Shown: positions 24,061 to 33,026 of the stretch, in pieces
Layout of the letters: every line of letters starts with the position of its first letter
Position numbering within the stretch: position 1 is the stretch's first letter
NCBI GenBank assembly: GCA_902633185.1
Contig: CACPFN010000007.1
Coordinates: 1 to 59,424 of the forward strand
DNA length: 59,424 nt
From: an uncultured Pelagibacteraceae bacterium
Lineage (GTDB): Bacteria; Pseudomonadota; Alphaproteobacteria; Pelagibacterales; Pelagibacteraceae
Direction: 5' to 3'
Notes under the pieces: model-generated
Databases searched by the model: none
What the model was told of the DNA's origin: nothing
What the model saw: the letters and a program-made list of their open reading frames with translations, nothing else
Translations under genes and position numbers: made by a program

Positions 24061-24136
24061 TGGTGGCTTCGGCGGGACTCGAACCAGCGACACAAGCCTT
24101 TTCAGGGCTCTGCTCTACCAACTGAGCTACGAAGCC
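24061..24136 (-). tRNA. tRNA-Phe (GAA anticodon)
   Basis: A complete 76-nt cloverleaf: acceptor GGCTTCG with CGAAGCC, D arm GCTC/GAGC, anticodon loop CTGAAAA (anticodon GAA) on stem GAGCC/GGCTT, T loop TTCGAGT, A73 and an encoded CCA. Its 5' end lies 3 nt after the infA stop codon, so it is probably excised from the infA transcript and would define that mRNA's 3' end. Confidence 0.95.
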
Positions 24137-24139
24137 ATA

Positions 24140-24355
24140 TTAAGATCTAAAAATTATACGACCCTTTGATAAATCGTATGGAGATACTTCCAATTTCACT
24201 CTATCTCCTTGTAAAACACGAATACGATTTTTTCTAAGTTTTCCTGCCGTGTGAGCCGTAACATTATGACCATTGTCTAGTTTAACTCTAAACATAGCAT
24301 TAGGAAGAAGATCTGTTACCACACCTTCAAATTCCAACGTATCCTGTTTACTCAA
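24140..24355 (-). CDS. infA: Translation initiation factor IF-1
   Basis: A 71-residue S1/OB-fold protein matching IF-1 along its full length ([54 protein letters not shown]). It binds the 30S A site during initiation. The start is TTG at 24355, supported by a clear GAGGAG Shine-Dalgarno 8 nt upstream that is embedded in the last codons of hisD. It lies between hisD and tRNA-Phe. Confidence 0.97.
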   Translation of the reverse strand: MSKQDTLEFEGVVTDLLPNAMFRVKLDNGHNVTAHTAGKLRKNRIRVLQGDRVKLEVSPYDLSKGRIIFRS

Positions 24356-24359
24356 ATTA

Positions 24360-25622
24360 TTATCTCCTCATTCTAGATTTAATACTTTGAGCATGATTAT
24401 CTAGTTCTTCATACTCAGCGAGATGTGTAGCGGATTCTCCTAATTTCTCAATACCTTTTTTTGTAAGAGTTATATGGCTAATTTTTTTATAAAACTCACT
24501 AAGATTTAGTCCAGATGAAAATTTTGCAGATCCTAAAGTTGGTAATACATGGTTTGAACCAACATTATAATCTGAGACAGCCATTGGAGAATACTTTCCA
24601 ATCATAATACTTCCTGCATTATGAATTTGATTTAAATACTTTTTATAATTAGACACATTAATTTCTAGGTGTTCTGGAGCAATTTCATTAATTGCTTCTA
24701 TTATTTGTTTGTCACTTTGGGCTAAGACAATTAATCCATTATTTTTTAAACTTTTTAAAACAACTCTTTTCCTTTGAACTTTTTTTATACTTTCTTTTAT
24801 TTCTATATTAAATTTATTTGCTAATTTTTTATCTTTCGTAATTAAAATACACTGGGAGTTTACATCATGTTCTGCTTGTCCAATCATAGATGTTATAACT
24901 TGATTTAGATCAGTTTTACTATCTGCTAAAACACAAATTTCACTAGGCCCAGCGACCATTCCTTCTGTCCCAACATCACCAAAGACTTCACGCTTACTTC
25001 TTGCAACATAAATATTTCCAGGCCCCACAATTTTATTCACTTTTTGAATATATGCTAAACTTGCTATGGCTTGGGCACCACCCATTGAGTAAATTTCCTT
25101 AATTCCAACTTTTTTAGCCGCATAAAGAACAGCGGGATTTAGTTTTCTATCAAGTTTTGGATTGGCCAAAACAATTCTTTTTACACCTGAAATTTTTGCA
25201 GGCACTGCATTCATTAATAATGTAGATGGTAAATTAGCTGGGACATAAATACCTACTGACTGTAGTGGCACATACTTATATTCAAGTTTATTTTTATAAT
25301 TATCTACATACTTTATGTCTTTTGGTTTTTGTAGTGTATGAAACTTAAAAATTCTATTATAGGCTAAATCGATACTTTTTTTAATCTTAGCATTTAATGT
25401 ATTAATTGCTTTGTTTACTTTATCCTTTGAAGGAACTATCTCTGTGTTTTTACTAAATTTTTTTTCATACTTTAAAAGTGCTTTTCTTCCATTAATTTTG
25501 ATGTCTTTTAAAATCTTTGGAACTATCGAAGTGTCTACTGCTTTTCCAGATCTTCTTTTATCTAAAAAAGATACTAATTCTCTTTTATAATTTTTTTTCT
25601 TACAATTAATTACTTTTATCAT
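24360..25622 (-). CDS. hisD: Histidinol dehydrogenase
   Basis: Zinc enzyme that oxidises histidinol to histidine in two NAD-dependent steps, the end of histidine synthesis. Family landmarks: [22 protein letters not shown] near residue 125, the [16 protein letters not shown] stretch near 197, [11 protein letters not shown] near 222, [13 protein letters not shown] near 250, and APEHLEINV near 318. The 420-residue length is typical. It overlaps the upstream DUF2948 gene by ATGA. hisG, hisZ and hisS lie in a separate run at 19-23 kb. Confidence 0.96.
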   Translation of the reverse strand: MIKVINCKKKNYKRELVSFLDKRRSGKAVDTSIVPKILKDIKINGRKALLKYEKKFSKNTEIVPSKDKVNKAINTLNAKIKKSIDLAYNRIFKFHTLQKPKDIKYVDNYKNKLEYKYVPLQSVGIYVPANLPSTLLMNAVPAKISGVKRIVLANPKLDRKLNPAVLYAAKKVGIKEIYSMGGAQAIASLAYIQKVNKIVGPGNIYVARSKREVFGDVGTEGMVAGPSEICVLADSKTDLNQVITSMIGQAEHDVNSQCILITKDKKLANKFNIEIKESIKKVQRKRVVLKSLKNNGLIVLAQSDKQIIEAINEIAPEHLEINVSNYKKYLNQIHNAGSIMIGKYSPMAVSDYNVGSNHVLPTLGSAKFSSGLNLSEFYKKISHITLTKKGIEKLGESATHLAEYEELDNHAQSIKSRMRR

Positions 25623-26008
25623 TTTTCAATTTTTTGGTCTTCTAACGTTACATCAATAACTTCTGTGGACAGTGTTATAATTCCATTTTTTGAAAATAAC
25701 AGAACTATTTCAAAATTTTCTTTCTTTTTAAAAATATCAATTGCGAATAACTCTAAAGTTAAATCTGTATTAGACTGGTTAATATTTTTTGATTTAGAAC
25801 TCTCAATAAATTCAAATTTTACAACACTATTAATAGGTTTGCCATTTGTTGTTTCTTTATCCATTCTTAAAACAGAAAGTAAAAAAATTTTTGTAGAAGG
25901 TAAATATTTTATATCAGAAATTTTGACTTTAGATTCTGCACATATTGCTGATATGATTTGTAAGTCATCTGGTGATTGAGCGATTACTTTTTTTAAAAAA
26001 CTATTCAC
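25619..26008 (-). CDS. DUF2948 family protein
   Basis: A 129-residue protein recognised as DUF2948 from its start (SPDDLQIISAICAESKVKISDIKYLPS) and from its place between murA and hisD, where alphaproteobacteria carry this family. Function is unknown; the conserved order with murA, hisD and infA does not point to one. The start is GTG, overlapping the murA TAG stop by one base (TAGTG on the - strand). No membrane segments or signal peptide are visible. Confidence 0.8.
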   Translation of the reverse strand: MNSFLKKVIAQSPDDLQIISAICAESKVKISDIKYLPSTKIFLLSVLRMDKETTNGKPINSVVKFEFIESSKSKNINQSNTDLTLELFAIDIFKKKENFEIVLLFSKNGIITLSTEVIDVTLEDQKIEK

Positions 26009-27270
26009 TAAGATATTCTTTTAATTTTTACTCCAATTTTTTTTAATTTATTTTCAATTTTTTCGTAACCACGGTCTAAATGATATACTCTATTTATTAT
26101 AGATGTTCCTCTCGAAATAAAAGCTGCTAAAACCAAAGCTACTGAAGCCCTTAAATCACTGGACATTAACTCAGCTCCCTCTAGATTATTAGTTCCCTCA
26201 ATAATTGCCTTGTTACCTTTAATATTTATTTTTGCACCCAATCTTTTTAATTCTGGAACATGCATAAATCTGTTTTCAAATATATTTTCTTCAATTGTGC
26301 TTTTCCCATTTGCTCTAGTCAATAATACCATAATTTGAGCTTGCAAATCAGTGGGGAAATTTGGATATTCACCAGTTTTCAAAAAATCTAAACTTCTAAT
26401 TTTTTTTGGTCCTTTAATTTGAATTGTATTTTTTGTGGTTTTTATCTTTGCACCAATTTTCTTTAGTAAATTTATCTCTGTATTGATAATTTTTGGCTCA
26501 AAGTTTTTAATTTTTAAGTTTCCACCATTCAAACATGCGGCAACACAAAAAGTACCTGCTTCAATTCTATCATTCATAATTGAGTAAGCTATACTTTTTA
26601 ATGTTTTAACTCCCTCTATTTTTAAAGTTCTTTTACCAATCCATTTGATCTTGGCACCTGCTGTTTTAAGAAAATTTGTTAGATCTTTTATCTCAGGTTC
26701 TATAGCACAATTCTTTATTGTTGTTATTCCTTTTGCAAGACAAGCAGCAAGAATTGAGTTTTCGGTAGCTCCAACAGATATTTTTGAAAATCTTATTTCT
26801 GAACCAACTAATCCTTTTTGAGCTTTTGCATTAACATATCCTTTTTCAATTTGTATTTTAACACCTAACTTTGATATAGCTTTTAAATGTATATCTATTG
26901 GTCTTACCCCTATACTGCAACCACCCGGACTACTTACTTTTGCTTTTTTATTTTTTGCCAATAAAGGACCAAGAACTAAAATTCCTGCTCTCATTGTTTT
27001 AACTAGAGAATAAGGTGCAAAAAAATTATTTTTTTTCCCTTTTGAAATTGTCGCAATTTTTTTATTATTTTTAAAGCTAATTTTTTTTCCAAGTGATTTT
27101 AGCAAATTAAGCATTGTATCAATATCTTTAACTCGTGGAAGATTTTTAATTGTTACATTTTTATCAAAGAGTAAAGTTGCGGCGAGTATTGGTAGAGCAG
27201 AATTTTTACTTCCAGAAATTGATACCTCTCCTCTGATCTTAGAGGGACCATTAATTTTAAATTTATCCAT
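26008..27270 (-). CDS. murA: UDP-N-acetylglucosamine 1-carboxyvinyltransferase
   Basis: First committed step of peptidoglycan synthesis, transferring enolpyruvate from PEP to UDP-GlcNAc. The catalytic cysteine loop reads SPGGCSIGVRPIDIHL near residue 115. Also seen are SGSKNSALPILAATLL near 20, the GEYPNFPTDLQAQIMVLLT stretch near 297, and SDLRASVALVLAA near 370. The 420-residue length is standard. A Cys in the loop predicts sensitivity to fosfomycin, by family knowledge. dcd is 1 nt upstream. Confidence 0.96.
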   Translation of the reverse strand: MDKFKINGPSKIRGEVSISGSKNSALPILAATLLFDKNVTIKNLPRVKDIDTMLNLLKSLGKKISFKNNKKIATISKGKKNNFFAPYSLVKTMRAGILVLGPLLAKNKKAKVSSPGGCSIGVRPIDIHLKAISKLGVKIQIEKGYVNAKAQKGLVGSEIRFSKISVGATENSILAACLAKGITTIKNCAIEPEIKDLTNFLKTAGAKIKWIGKRTLKIEGVKTLKSIAYSIMNDRIEAGTFCVAACLNGGNLKIKNFEPKIINTEINLLKKIGAKIKTTKNTIQIKGPKKIRSLDFLKTGEYPNFPTDLQAQIMVLLTRANGKSTIEENIFENRFMHVPELKRLGAKINIKGNKAIIEGTNNLEGAELMSSDLRASVALVLAAFISRGTSIINRVYHLDRGYEKIENKLKKIGVKIKRIS

Positions 27271-27271
27271 T

Positions 27272-27826
27272 TTAAATTTTGGGAAGCGTTACCCCTTTTT
27301 GGCCCATATATTTTCCATTTCTGTCTGCATATGAAACATCTGGCTTTTCATTCCCTTTTAAAAATATAAATTGAGCCACACCCTCATTTGCATATATTTT
27401 GGCTGGTAATGGGGTTGTGTTAGAAAATTCAAGGGTCACATGACCTTCCCATCCTGGTTCCAAAGGTGTTACGTTAACAATTATTCCACATCTGGCATAA
27501 GTGGACTTACCTAAACAAATAACCAAAACATCACTAGGAATTTTAAAATATTCGACTGTTCTTGCCAAAACAAAAGAATTTGGTGGAATAATACATTCAT
27601 CAGATTCTTTTGTTACAAAATTTGTTGGTTTAAAATTTTTTGGATCTACAATTTCAGAGTTAACATTGGTAAATATTTTAAACTCACTAGATACTCTCGC
27701 ATCATACCCGTATGAAGATACACCAAATGAAATTTTTCCTTCCCTTATTTGTTTATCTTCAAATGGTGAAATCATTTCATGTTCTTTCGCCATTTTGATT
27801 ATCCACTTATCTGATTGCACTGACAT
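27272..27826 (-). CDS. dcd: dCTP deaminase
   Basis: Converts dCTP to dUTP, a source of dUMP for thymidylate. The 184-residue trimeric dUTPase-like fold shows [20 protein letters not shown] near residue 33, the [14 protein letters not shown] segment near 87, the [13 protein letters not shown] stretch near 106 and [19 protein letters not shown] near 122 containing the catalytic glutamate. Its 5' end overlaps a 40-residue basic small protein by 20 nt. Confidence 0.95.
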   Translation of the reverse strand: MSVQSDKWIIKMAKEHEMISPFEDKQIREGKISFGVSSYGYDARVSSEFKIFTNVNSEIVDPKNFKPTNFVTKESDECIIPPNSFVLARTVEYFKIPSDVLVICLGKSTYARCGIIVNVTPLEPGWEGHVTLEFSNTTPLPAKIYANEGVAQFIFLKGNEKPDVSYADRNGKYMGQKGVTLPKI

Positions 27827-27929
27827 TTATTTCTTTTTTTTTATTTTTTCTTTGAAAAATTTTTCTTTTTTTTAAGTTTTTACGCAAAGCTTCTTCGAGT
27901 TTAGCTTTTTTATCCTTCTTAATGTCCAT
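27807..27929 (-). CDS. Small basic protein, 40 residues
   Basis: An ORF from ATG at 27929 to TAA at 27807 reads [19 protein letters not shown], then [13 protein letters not shown] and EINVSAIR. The '[13 protein letters not shown]' core resembles a family of tiny Lys/Arg-rich alphaproteobacterial proteins of unknown role. It fills the gap between the 65-residue gene (5 nt upstream) and dcd (20-nt overlap), which supports translation. Lys-rich reading is easy to get by chance in AT-rich DNA, so this is a moderate call. No function is assigned. Confidence 0.55.
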   Translation of the reverse strand: MDIKKDKKAKLEEALRKNLKKRKIFQRKNKKKEINVSAIR

Positions 27930-27934
27930 CTTGA

Positions 27935-28132
27935 TTACTTTTTGTCTGGATTGGTAAGGTGATCCAAGGTTATTATTTGATCGATTGGTATTGTTTTATC
28001 CTCTGGAGTTTTGGGGTCACCTTGTTTAGCTATTTTCTTTGCTCTTTTCTCTGCAAGCTTTTTTTCTCTTTTAGCCTGCTTCTCCATAGCTTTAGCACCT
28101 CTTGTCGATTTATAATCGTAGTGAATTCCCAT
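27935..28132 (-). CDS. Small Lys-rich protein of unknown function
   Basis: A 65-residue protein: an aromatic N-terminus (MGIHYDYKSTRGAKAMEKQ), a continuous basic helix to about residue 38, then an acidic/Pro tail containing DKTIPIDQIITLDHLTNPDKK. There is no signal peptide or membrane helix. It heads the run of small protein, dcd, murA, DUF2948, hisD and infA. I do not recognise a named family. The nonrandom Tyr/His start and hydrophobic tail argue that it is a real gene. A nucleic-acid role is possible from its charge only. Confidence 0.6.
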   Translation of the reverse strand: MGIHYDYKSTRGAKAMEKQAKREKKLAEKRAKKIAKQGDPKTPEDKTIPIDQIITLDHLTNPDKK

Positions 28133-28227
28133 ATCATTTACCTAATTTAGATATACCTGATTTTCATAAAAAATTAAGGCATTTATTTGAAAAAAACTAT
28201 TTTATACACTAATTATAATTAAATAAT

Positions 28228-28301
28228 GCCCTCATAGTTAAATGGTATAACACATCCATGGTAAGGATGAGTTTCCAGTTCAATTCTGGGTGAGGGCACC
28301 A
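28228..28301 (+). tRNA. tRNA-Thr (GGT anticodon)
   Basis: A 74-nt cloverleaf: acceptor GCCCTCA with TGAGGGC, short D arm GTTA/TAAC, anticodon loop ATGGTAA (anticodon GGT) on stem CATCC/GGATG, T loop TTCAATT, A73 and an encoded CCA. The anticodon arm closely resembles E. coli tRNA-Thr(GGU). It stands alone on the + strand and ends 1 nt before the convergent TVP38-like gene. Confidence 0.93.
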
Positions 28302-28302
28302 G

Positions 28303-29019
28303 TTATTTGTAGAATTTTTTTTTAATTATAAATCCAGTTATAACTAAGATTATCATACCGATTACTGGCACATAAATATCTGGAGTTAAAATTATATCAA
28401 ACACGCTTGGAAGTGCTTGATTGTTTTCAATTACTTTATTTAGTCCTGCACCAAGTGAAGCTCCAACAAATAACTGAGGGGTCATTCCAATAACAGATCC
28501 TAAAAAGAAATTTTTAATTTTAACATTAAATAATGTCGGCAAAATGTTTGAAATAAAGAAAGGTATCCCACCAACAAATCTATATATCAGAAAAAAAGTA
28601 AATTCATTTTCTTTAAATTTTTCAGTAAGATTAGAAAACTTTGATGAAAATTTTTTTTTAATTAAATCTTTAAAAAAATAATTTGCGCTGATGTATAAAA
28701 AAGTTGCTCCAATTGATAAACCAAAGACAATAAGTATTGTTCCAATCCATTTCCCAAATACAAATCCTCCAACTAAAAAAACTGGTGAACCAAATCCTAA
28801 GAGCATAACCCAAATAATCACTCCTATAAAAAATAAAATGCTAGCAATTAAAAGATTAGAATTTTTGATATCATTTAGTTTATCTCTATTATTTTTTATA
28901 AGTTCAAAACTTGAAAAGTCGTCAAATGAGAAATAGCTAAAAAAAACCAACAAAAAGCCAGTAACTATGGAAAGATATATAATTCCAAGAATAATTTTTA
29001 ATTTATTTTCATTTTCCAT
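28303..29019 (-). CDS. TVP38/TMEM64 family membrane protein (VTT domain)
   Basis: A 238-residue polytopic membrane protein with about five hydrophobic segments (near residues 8-30, 54-74, 80-107, 140-160 and 208-232). The VTT/SNARE-associated core shows GFGSPVFLVGGFVFGKWIGT near 75 and IYRFVGGIPFFISNILPTLF near 144. This DedA-related family is linked to lipid scrambling or membrane homeostasis; the bacterial substrate is not established. It converges on tRNA-Thr and faces rpmH across 84 nt. Confidence 0.82.
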   Translation of the reverse strand: MENENKLKIILGIIYLSIVTGFLLVFFSYFSFDDFSSFELIKNNRDKLNDIKNSNLLIASILFFIGVIIWVMLLGFGSPVFLVGGFVFGKWIGTILIVFGLSIGATFLYISANYFFKDLIKKKFSSKFSNLTEKFKENEFTFFLIYRFVGGIPFFISNILPTLFNVKIKNFFLGSVIGMTPQLFVGASLGAGLNKVIENNQALPSVFDIILTPDIYVPVIGMIILVITGFIIKKKFYK

Positions 29020-29103
29020 TTTGTTCTAATTTATTAAAAATCGCTGTACTTATATACATTAAATTGTATAACTACCGAAATTTAACAAAAAAAAAGCCTT
29101 AAT

Positions 29104-29238
29104 ATGAAACGTACATATCAACCTAGTAGAAAAGTGAGAAAAAGAAGGCATGGTTTTAGGTCTAAAATGAAGACTAAAGGTGGAAGAAAACTAATTAGAA
29201 GAAGAAGAAGTAAGGGTAGAAAAAAACTCACTGTTTAA
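29104..29238 (+). CDS. rpmH: 50S ribosomal protein L34
   Basis: A 44-residue protein beginning [19 protein letters not shown] and ending in a basic GRKKLTV tail; the full family pattern is present. Its TAA stop overlaps the ATG of rnpA by one base (TAATG). The canonical rpmH-rnpA-yidD-yidC order follows. No Shine-Dalgarno is evident. The upstream 84 nt contain a TGTATAAC element (29065-29072) that could be a -10 box, without a convincing -35. Confidence 0.97.
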   Translation: MKRTYQPSRKVRKRRHGFRSKMKTKGGRKLIRRRRSKGRKKLTV

Positions 29239-29579
29239 TGCAGATTAAATTAAAAAGTTTATCCAAAAATGAGGATTTTAAATTTATTTTAAATGGTAAA
29301 AAAATTTCAAATAGATATTCAACAATTTTTTATAGGAGATTAGAAAATAAAAGTAATAAATATTTTAATATAAGTTTTATTACAAAAAAAAAAATTGGTA
29401 CTGCAGTTATAAGAAATAAAATTAAAAGAAGATTAAGAAACATGATGAATGAGGCTTTAAAAAAAATTAAAATTAATCTTGACTATAGTTACTTATTAAT
29501 TGCTAGAAAATCTGTTTCAGAGGATGAGTACAATTTTATTAAAATAAAACTTTTTAGTGAGTTAAAAAAAATTAGATAG
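29238..29579 (+). CDS. rnpA: Ribonuclease P protein component
   Basis: The protein cofactor of RNase P, which trims tRNA 5' ends. The 113-residue protein carries the family's basic helix GTAVIRNKIKRRLRNMMNEA (about residues 54-73) and the N-terminal LSKNEDFKFILNGKKIS. Overlaps rpmH by one base; yidD starts 2 nt later. Confidence 0.93.
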   Translation: MQIKLKSLSKNEDFKFILNGKKISNRYSTIFYRRLENKSNKYFNISFITKKKIGTAVIRNKIKRRLRNMMNEALKKIKINLDYSYLLIARKSVSEDEYNFIKIKLFSELKKIR

Positions 29580-29581
29580 TT

Positions 29582-29821
29582 ATGATTAAAAAAGGATTAA
29601 TATATTTAATTAAATTTTATAAATATTTCATTTCACCGGTTTTAGGTAATAATTGTAGATATCTTCCAACCTGTTCAGAGTATTTTATTGATAGTTTAAA
29701 TGAATATGGTGTTTTGAAAGGTTGTTACAAAGGCATTAAAAGAATTTTAACTTGTCATCCTATAAAAATTTTAGGAGGAGGACATGGGTATGATCCAGTA
29801 AAGAAAAAGAATATTAAATAA
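29582..29821 (+). CDS. yidD: Membrane protein insertion efficiency factor YidD
   Basis: A 79-residue YidD-family protein with an amphipathic N-terminal helix and the conserved core FISPVLGNNCRYLPTCSEY near residue 16 and GCYKGIKRILTCHPI near 47. It sits between rnpA and yidC, as usual, and is thought to help membrane protein insertion. The TAA stop overlaps the yidC ATG (TAATG). Confidence 0.95.
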   Translation: MIKKGLIYLIKFYKYFISPVLGNNCRYLPTCSEYFIDSLNEYGVLKGCYKGIKRILTCHPIKILGGGHGYDPVKKKNIK

Positions 29822-31503
29822 TGGACACAAGAAACGTAATAGCAGCAATATCATTAAGTGCAGCAGTAATAATTCTCTATGGATTATTTTTTGCTCCACC
29901 AAGTCCTGATCCGAAGCTGATAACTAATAATGATCAAAATAAGAACAACCTTCAGCTAAACGAGGCACCAAAAATAGAGCAAAATATTGAGAATAATAAA
30001 ATTTCTAGATCGGAGGCAATTAATAAAGTTGAAAGGATACTTTTTGAAAATGAAAATATTAAAGGTTCTATTTCTTTAGAGGGATCATTAATCGATGATC
30101 TGATTTTTAAGAAATACACTGAAACTTTAGACTCTGATGAAAATGTAGTTTTGCTTAATCCTAAAGAGTCTGAAAATGGTTATTATATAGAAACAGGTTG
30201 GGCTATAAATAATAAAGATATCGAAGTTCCTAATTCAAATTCAAAGTGGGAAGTTGTTGGCAATAAATTACTAACGCCGAATAGTTCAATTAAATTAGTA
30301 TGGAATAATAAGCAGAATATAACTTTTGAGAAAGAAATAAGTATAGATGATAAATTTTTATTTACTGTTAACCAAAAAATTACGAATAATACTCAAAATA
30401 CTTATAACTTTTATCCCTACGGACAAATTATAAGAAACCTAGCTCCTGATGTAACTGATTTTTATATATTACATGAAGGTTTATTAGGTGTTTTTGATGA
30501 TAATCTTGTTGAAGAAGATTACGATGACGTAAAAGATAAGAAGTACTCTGTAAATGCTAACAAAGGATGGATGGGTATTACAGATAAATATTGGATAACA
30601 AGTTTAATCCCAGAAAGTAATAAAAGTTTTAGGTCAGATTTCGATTATAAAAATAAATTTAAAGCTAACTTCATAGAGACAGCTGCAACAGAAGTCAGAG
30701 CTAATGAAAGTAAAACTAATCAGGTAAAAGTGATTATTGCCGCAAAAGAAGTAGATGTTGTTGATGGTTATGCGGAAAAACTAAATATTAATAAATTTGA
30801 TTTAGCAATTGATTGGGGTTTCCTATATTTTTTAACAAAACCAATATTCTTAATATCAGATTATTTCTTCAAACTAACTGGCAACTATGGAATTGCAATT
30901 ATATTAATTACCGCTTGTATAAGAATTTTATTTTTTCCTCTCGCTAACTACTCATTTAGATCAATGGCAAAAATGAAAGTTCTTCAACCCGAAATGGTAA
31001 GACTTAAAGAACTTCATAAGGAGGATAAAATGAAGTTACAGCAAGAAATGATGGCGCTTTATAAAAGAGAGAAAGTGAATCCTGTAAGTGGGTGTTTGCC
31101 TATTTTAATTCAAATACCATTCTTTTTTGCAATTTATAAAATGTTGTTTGTTACAATTGAAATGAGACATCAGCCTTTTTTTGGTTGGATACATGATCTA
31201 AGTGAAAGAGATCCTACAAGTTTATTTAATCTATTTGGTTTGTTGCCATATGATGTTCCATCATTTTTAATTATCGGCGCTTGGCCAGTAGCAATGGGTG
31301 TAACGATGTGGATGCAACAAAAACTTAATCCAACACCACCAGATCCGATTCAGCAAAAAATTTTCATGTTTTTTCCAGTATTCTTAACAGTTATCCTTGC
31401 ACCATTTCCATCTGGATTAGTTATATATTGGACAATTAACAACGTGCTTACAATGGCACAACAGTATGTAATTATGAAAAGAACTTCAGTTAAAACAGTT
31501 TAA
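29821..31503 (+). CDS. yidC: Membrane protein insertase YidC
   Basis: Inserts and folds inner-membrane proteins, with or without SecYEG. The 560-residue gram-negative form has an N-terminal helix (about residues 5-24), a large periplasmic beta domain (about 60-335), and the conserved insertase core beginning near FKLTGNYGIAIILITACIR, with the cytosolic coiled hairpin MKVLQPEMVRLKELHKED and later NPVSGCLPILIQIPFFFA. The strictly conserved arginine of the groove lies in CIRILFFP. argB follows directly; no engB gene intervenes, unlike in many alphaproteobacteria. Confidence 0.96.
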   Translation: MDTRNVIAAISLSAAVIILYGLFFAPPSPDPKLITNNDQNKNNLQLNEAPKIEQNIENNKISRSEAINKVERILFENENIKGSISLEGSLIDDLIFKKYTETLDSDENVVLLNPKESENGYYIETGWAINNKDIEVPNSNSKWEVVGNKLLTPNSSIKLVWNNKQNITFEKEISIDDKFLFTVNQKITNNTQNTYNFYPYGQIIRNLAPDVTDFYILHEGLLGVFDDNLVEEDYDDVKDKKYSVNANKGWMGITDKYWITSLIPESNKSFRSDFDYKNKFKANFIETAATEVRANESKTNQVKVIIAAKEVDVVDGYAEKLNINKFDLAIDWGFLYFLTKPIFLISDYFFKLTGNYGIAIILITACIRILFFPLANYSFRSMAKMKVLQPEMVRLKELHKEDKMKLQQEMMALYKREKVNPVSGCLPILIQIPFFFAIYKMLFVTIEMRHQPFFGWIHDLSERDPTSLFNLFGLLPYDVPSFLIIGAWPVAMGVTMWMQQKLNPTPPDPIQQKIFMFFPVFLTVILAPFPSGLVIYWTINNVLTMAQQYVIMKRTSVKTV

Positions 31504-31506
31504 TTG

Positions 31507-32355
31507 ATGGACTTAGATAAGATTATTCCAACAGATGGTCCTAATATTAATGAAGTTGAAAAATATATAAATAAATATCAGTCTGAGATTATAGTAATTA
31601 AATGTGGTGGATCTGTTTTATTAGATAAAAAACTATTCAATCAGTTCATAGAAGATATTTCAGTAATAAACAAAATTGGTTTATCAGCAATAGTCGTCCA
31701 TGGTGGAGGTAAGAATATTAAAAAAAAATTAGACGAAAAAAATATTGAAACAAAATTTATCAATGGACTTAGGGTTTCAGACGAAAAAACAATAAGATAT
31801 ATAGAAGAGGCTTTACTAGAGCTCAATTTAGAGATTTTAAATGAATTAAAGTCTAAAAACACAAATGTTTGTTCTATATCACCTAAAGAAAGTAATGTAA
31901 TTAATATTATTCCTGAAAGTAAAGAATTGGGATATGTCGGTACACCAAAAAAAATTAATAAAGAGAAAATATTAAATTTTATTAATAATAAACAAATTCC
32001 AATCGTTGTCCCTTTGGGAGTGGGTGATGATAATAGAATTTACAATATTAATGCAGATGTTGCGGCAGGTTCAATTGCAAAAGAGATCGATGCTAGACGA
32101 CTTCTTTTAATGACAGATGTTGAAGGTGTTCTTGATGAAAATCAAAAACTAATATCTGAAATTAATGTTAATAGAGCTAACGAGATGTTAAAAAATAATA
32201 TTATATCTGGAGGTATGATACCGAAAATAAACACTTGTTTAGATGCAATATCTAATGGTGTTAGAGGCGTAGTTATTGTTGATGGAAGAAAACCACATTC
32301 AATACTATTTGAGTTATTTTCTGATAAGGGCGCAGGAACATTAATTAGAAAATGA
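31507..32355 (+). CDS. argB: Acetylglutamate kinase
   Basis: Phosphorylates N-acetylglutamate, the second step of arginine synthesis. Landmarks: IVIKCGGSVLLD near residue 30, VVHGGGKNIKKKL near 63, NADVAAGSIAKEIDARRLLLMTDVEG near 180, and SGGMIPKINTCLDAISNGV near 236. I start it at the ATG at 31507; an in-frame TTG directly before it also exists. No N-terminal helix typical of arginine-sensitive forms is certain. argD and the probable argF start lie far away at the window's left edge. Confidence 0.94.
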   Translation: MDLDKIIPTDGPNINEVEKYINKYQSEIIVIKCGGSVLLDKKLFNQFIEDISVINKIGLSAIVVHGGGKNIKKKLDEKNIETKFINGLRVSDEKTIRYIEEALLELNLEILNELKSKNTNVCSISPKESNVINIIPESKELGYVGTPKKINKEKILNFINNKQIPIVVPLGVGDDNRIYNINADVAAGSIAKEIDARRLLLMTDVEGVLDENQKLISEINVNRANEMLKNNIISGGMIPKINTCLDAISNGVRGVVIVDGRKPHSILFELFSDKGAGTLIRK

Positions 32356-33023
32356 ATAATCTAAAAAATATAAAAAATATTTTGTTCGATTGTGATGGCG
32401 TTTTATATAATGATTTAGAGGCGGTTTTTGGCCAAGTTAGTAAGAGGATGACAAAATATATCTCAAATAAACTCAACTTAGATCTTATAAAAGCTAAAGA
32501 ATTACAAAGAGATTATTTTCATAAATACAACACAAGTTTAAATGGATTGATGATACATCATGATATACCACCGGAAGAATTTTTGGAGTATGTTCATGAT
32601 ATTGATCTTTCATTTATGGAAAAAGATCTTGTTTTAAAAAATGAGCTTGAAAATATAAATTTAAATAAATTCGTATTTACAAACGGAAGTAGAGCGCATG
32701 TAAAAAATATAGTTAAAACTCTTGGTATTGAAGACCAATTTAAAGATATATTTGATATCGTAGACGCAAAATATCACCCGAAGCCTGAAGCAAAAGCTTT
32801 TGATCTTATGGTTGATAAATTTAAGATTAATCCAAAAGAAACGCTTTATATTGAGGATATAGCTAAAAATTTATCAATAGGTAAAGAGCGGGGGACTATA
32901 ACAGCTTGGCTAATCAATAATGAATACTGGGGGAAAAAAGAGTCTGACAAAGATTACATTGATTATAAAATCGAAAATCTCTCTTTATTTTTAAAAGAAA
33001 TAAGGTTATTAAAAAGTTCTTAA
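32352..33023 (+). CDS. HAD-family pyrimidine 5'-nucleotidase-like phosphatase
   Basis: A 223-residue haloacid dehalogenase superfamily protein: motif I ILFDCDGVLYNDLE (residues 10-23), motif II VFTNGSRAHV near 107, motif III lysine around HPKPEA near 141, and motif IV YIEDIAKNL near 168. The alphaproteobacterial relatives next to argB and dapD are annotated as pyrimidine 5'-nucleotidases; substrate here is not proven. Motif I has DCDGVLY where relatives often have DxDNTLY. It overlaps argB by 4 nt. Confidence 0.82.
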   Translation: MNNLKNIKNILFDCDGVLYNDLEAVFGQVSKRMTKYISNKLNLDLIKAKELQRDYFHKYNTSLNGLMIHHDIPPEEFLEYVHDIDLSFMEKDLVLKNELENINLNKFVFTNGSRAHVKNIVKTLGIEDQFKDIFDIVDAKYHPKPEAKAFDLMVDKFKINPKETLYIEDIAKNLSIGKERGTITAWLINNEYWGKKESDKDYIDYKIENLSLFLKEIRLLKSS

Positions 33024-33026
33024 TTT

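Noticed and set aside
27501..27875. 124-residue + strand ORF opposite dcd
   Set aside because: Antisense to conserved dCTP deaminase sequence and ends in a poly-Phe stretch from the A-rich opposite strand.
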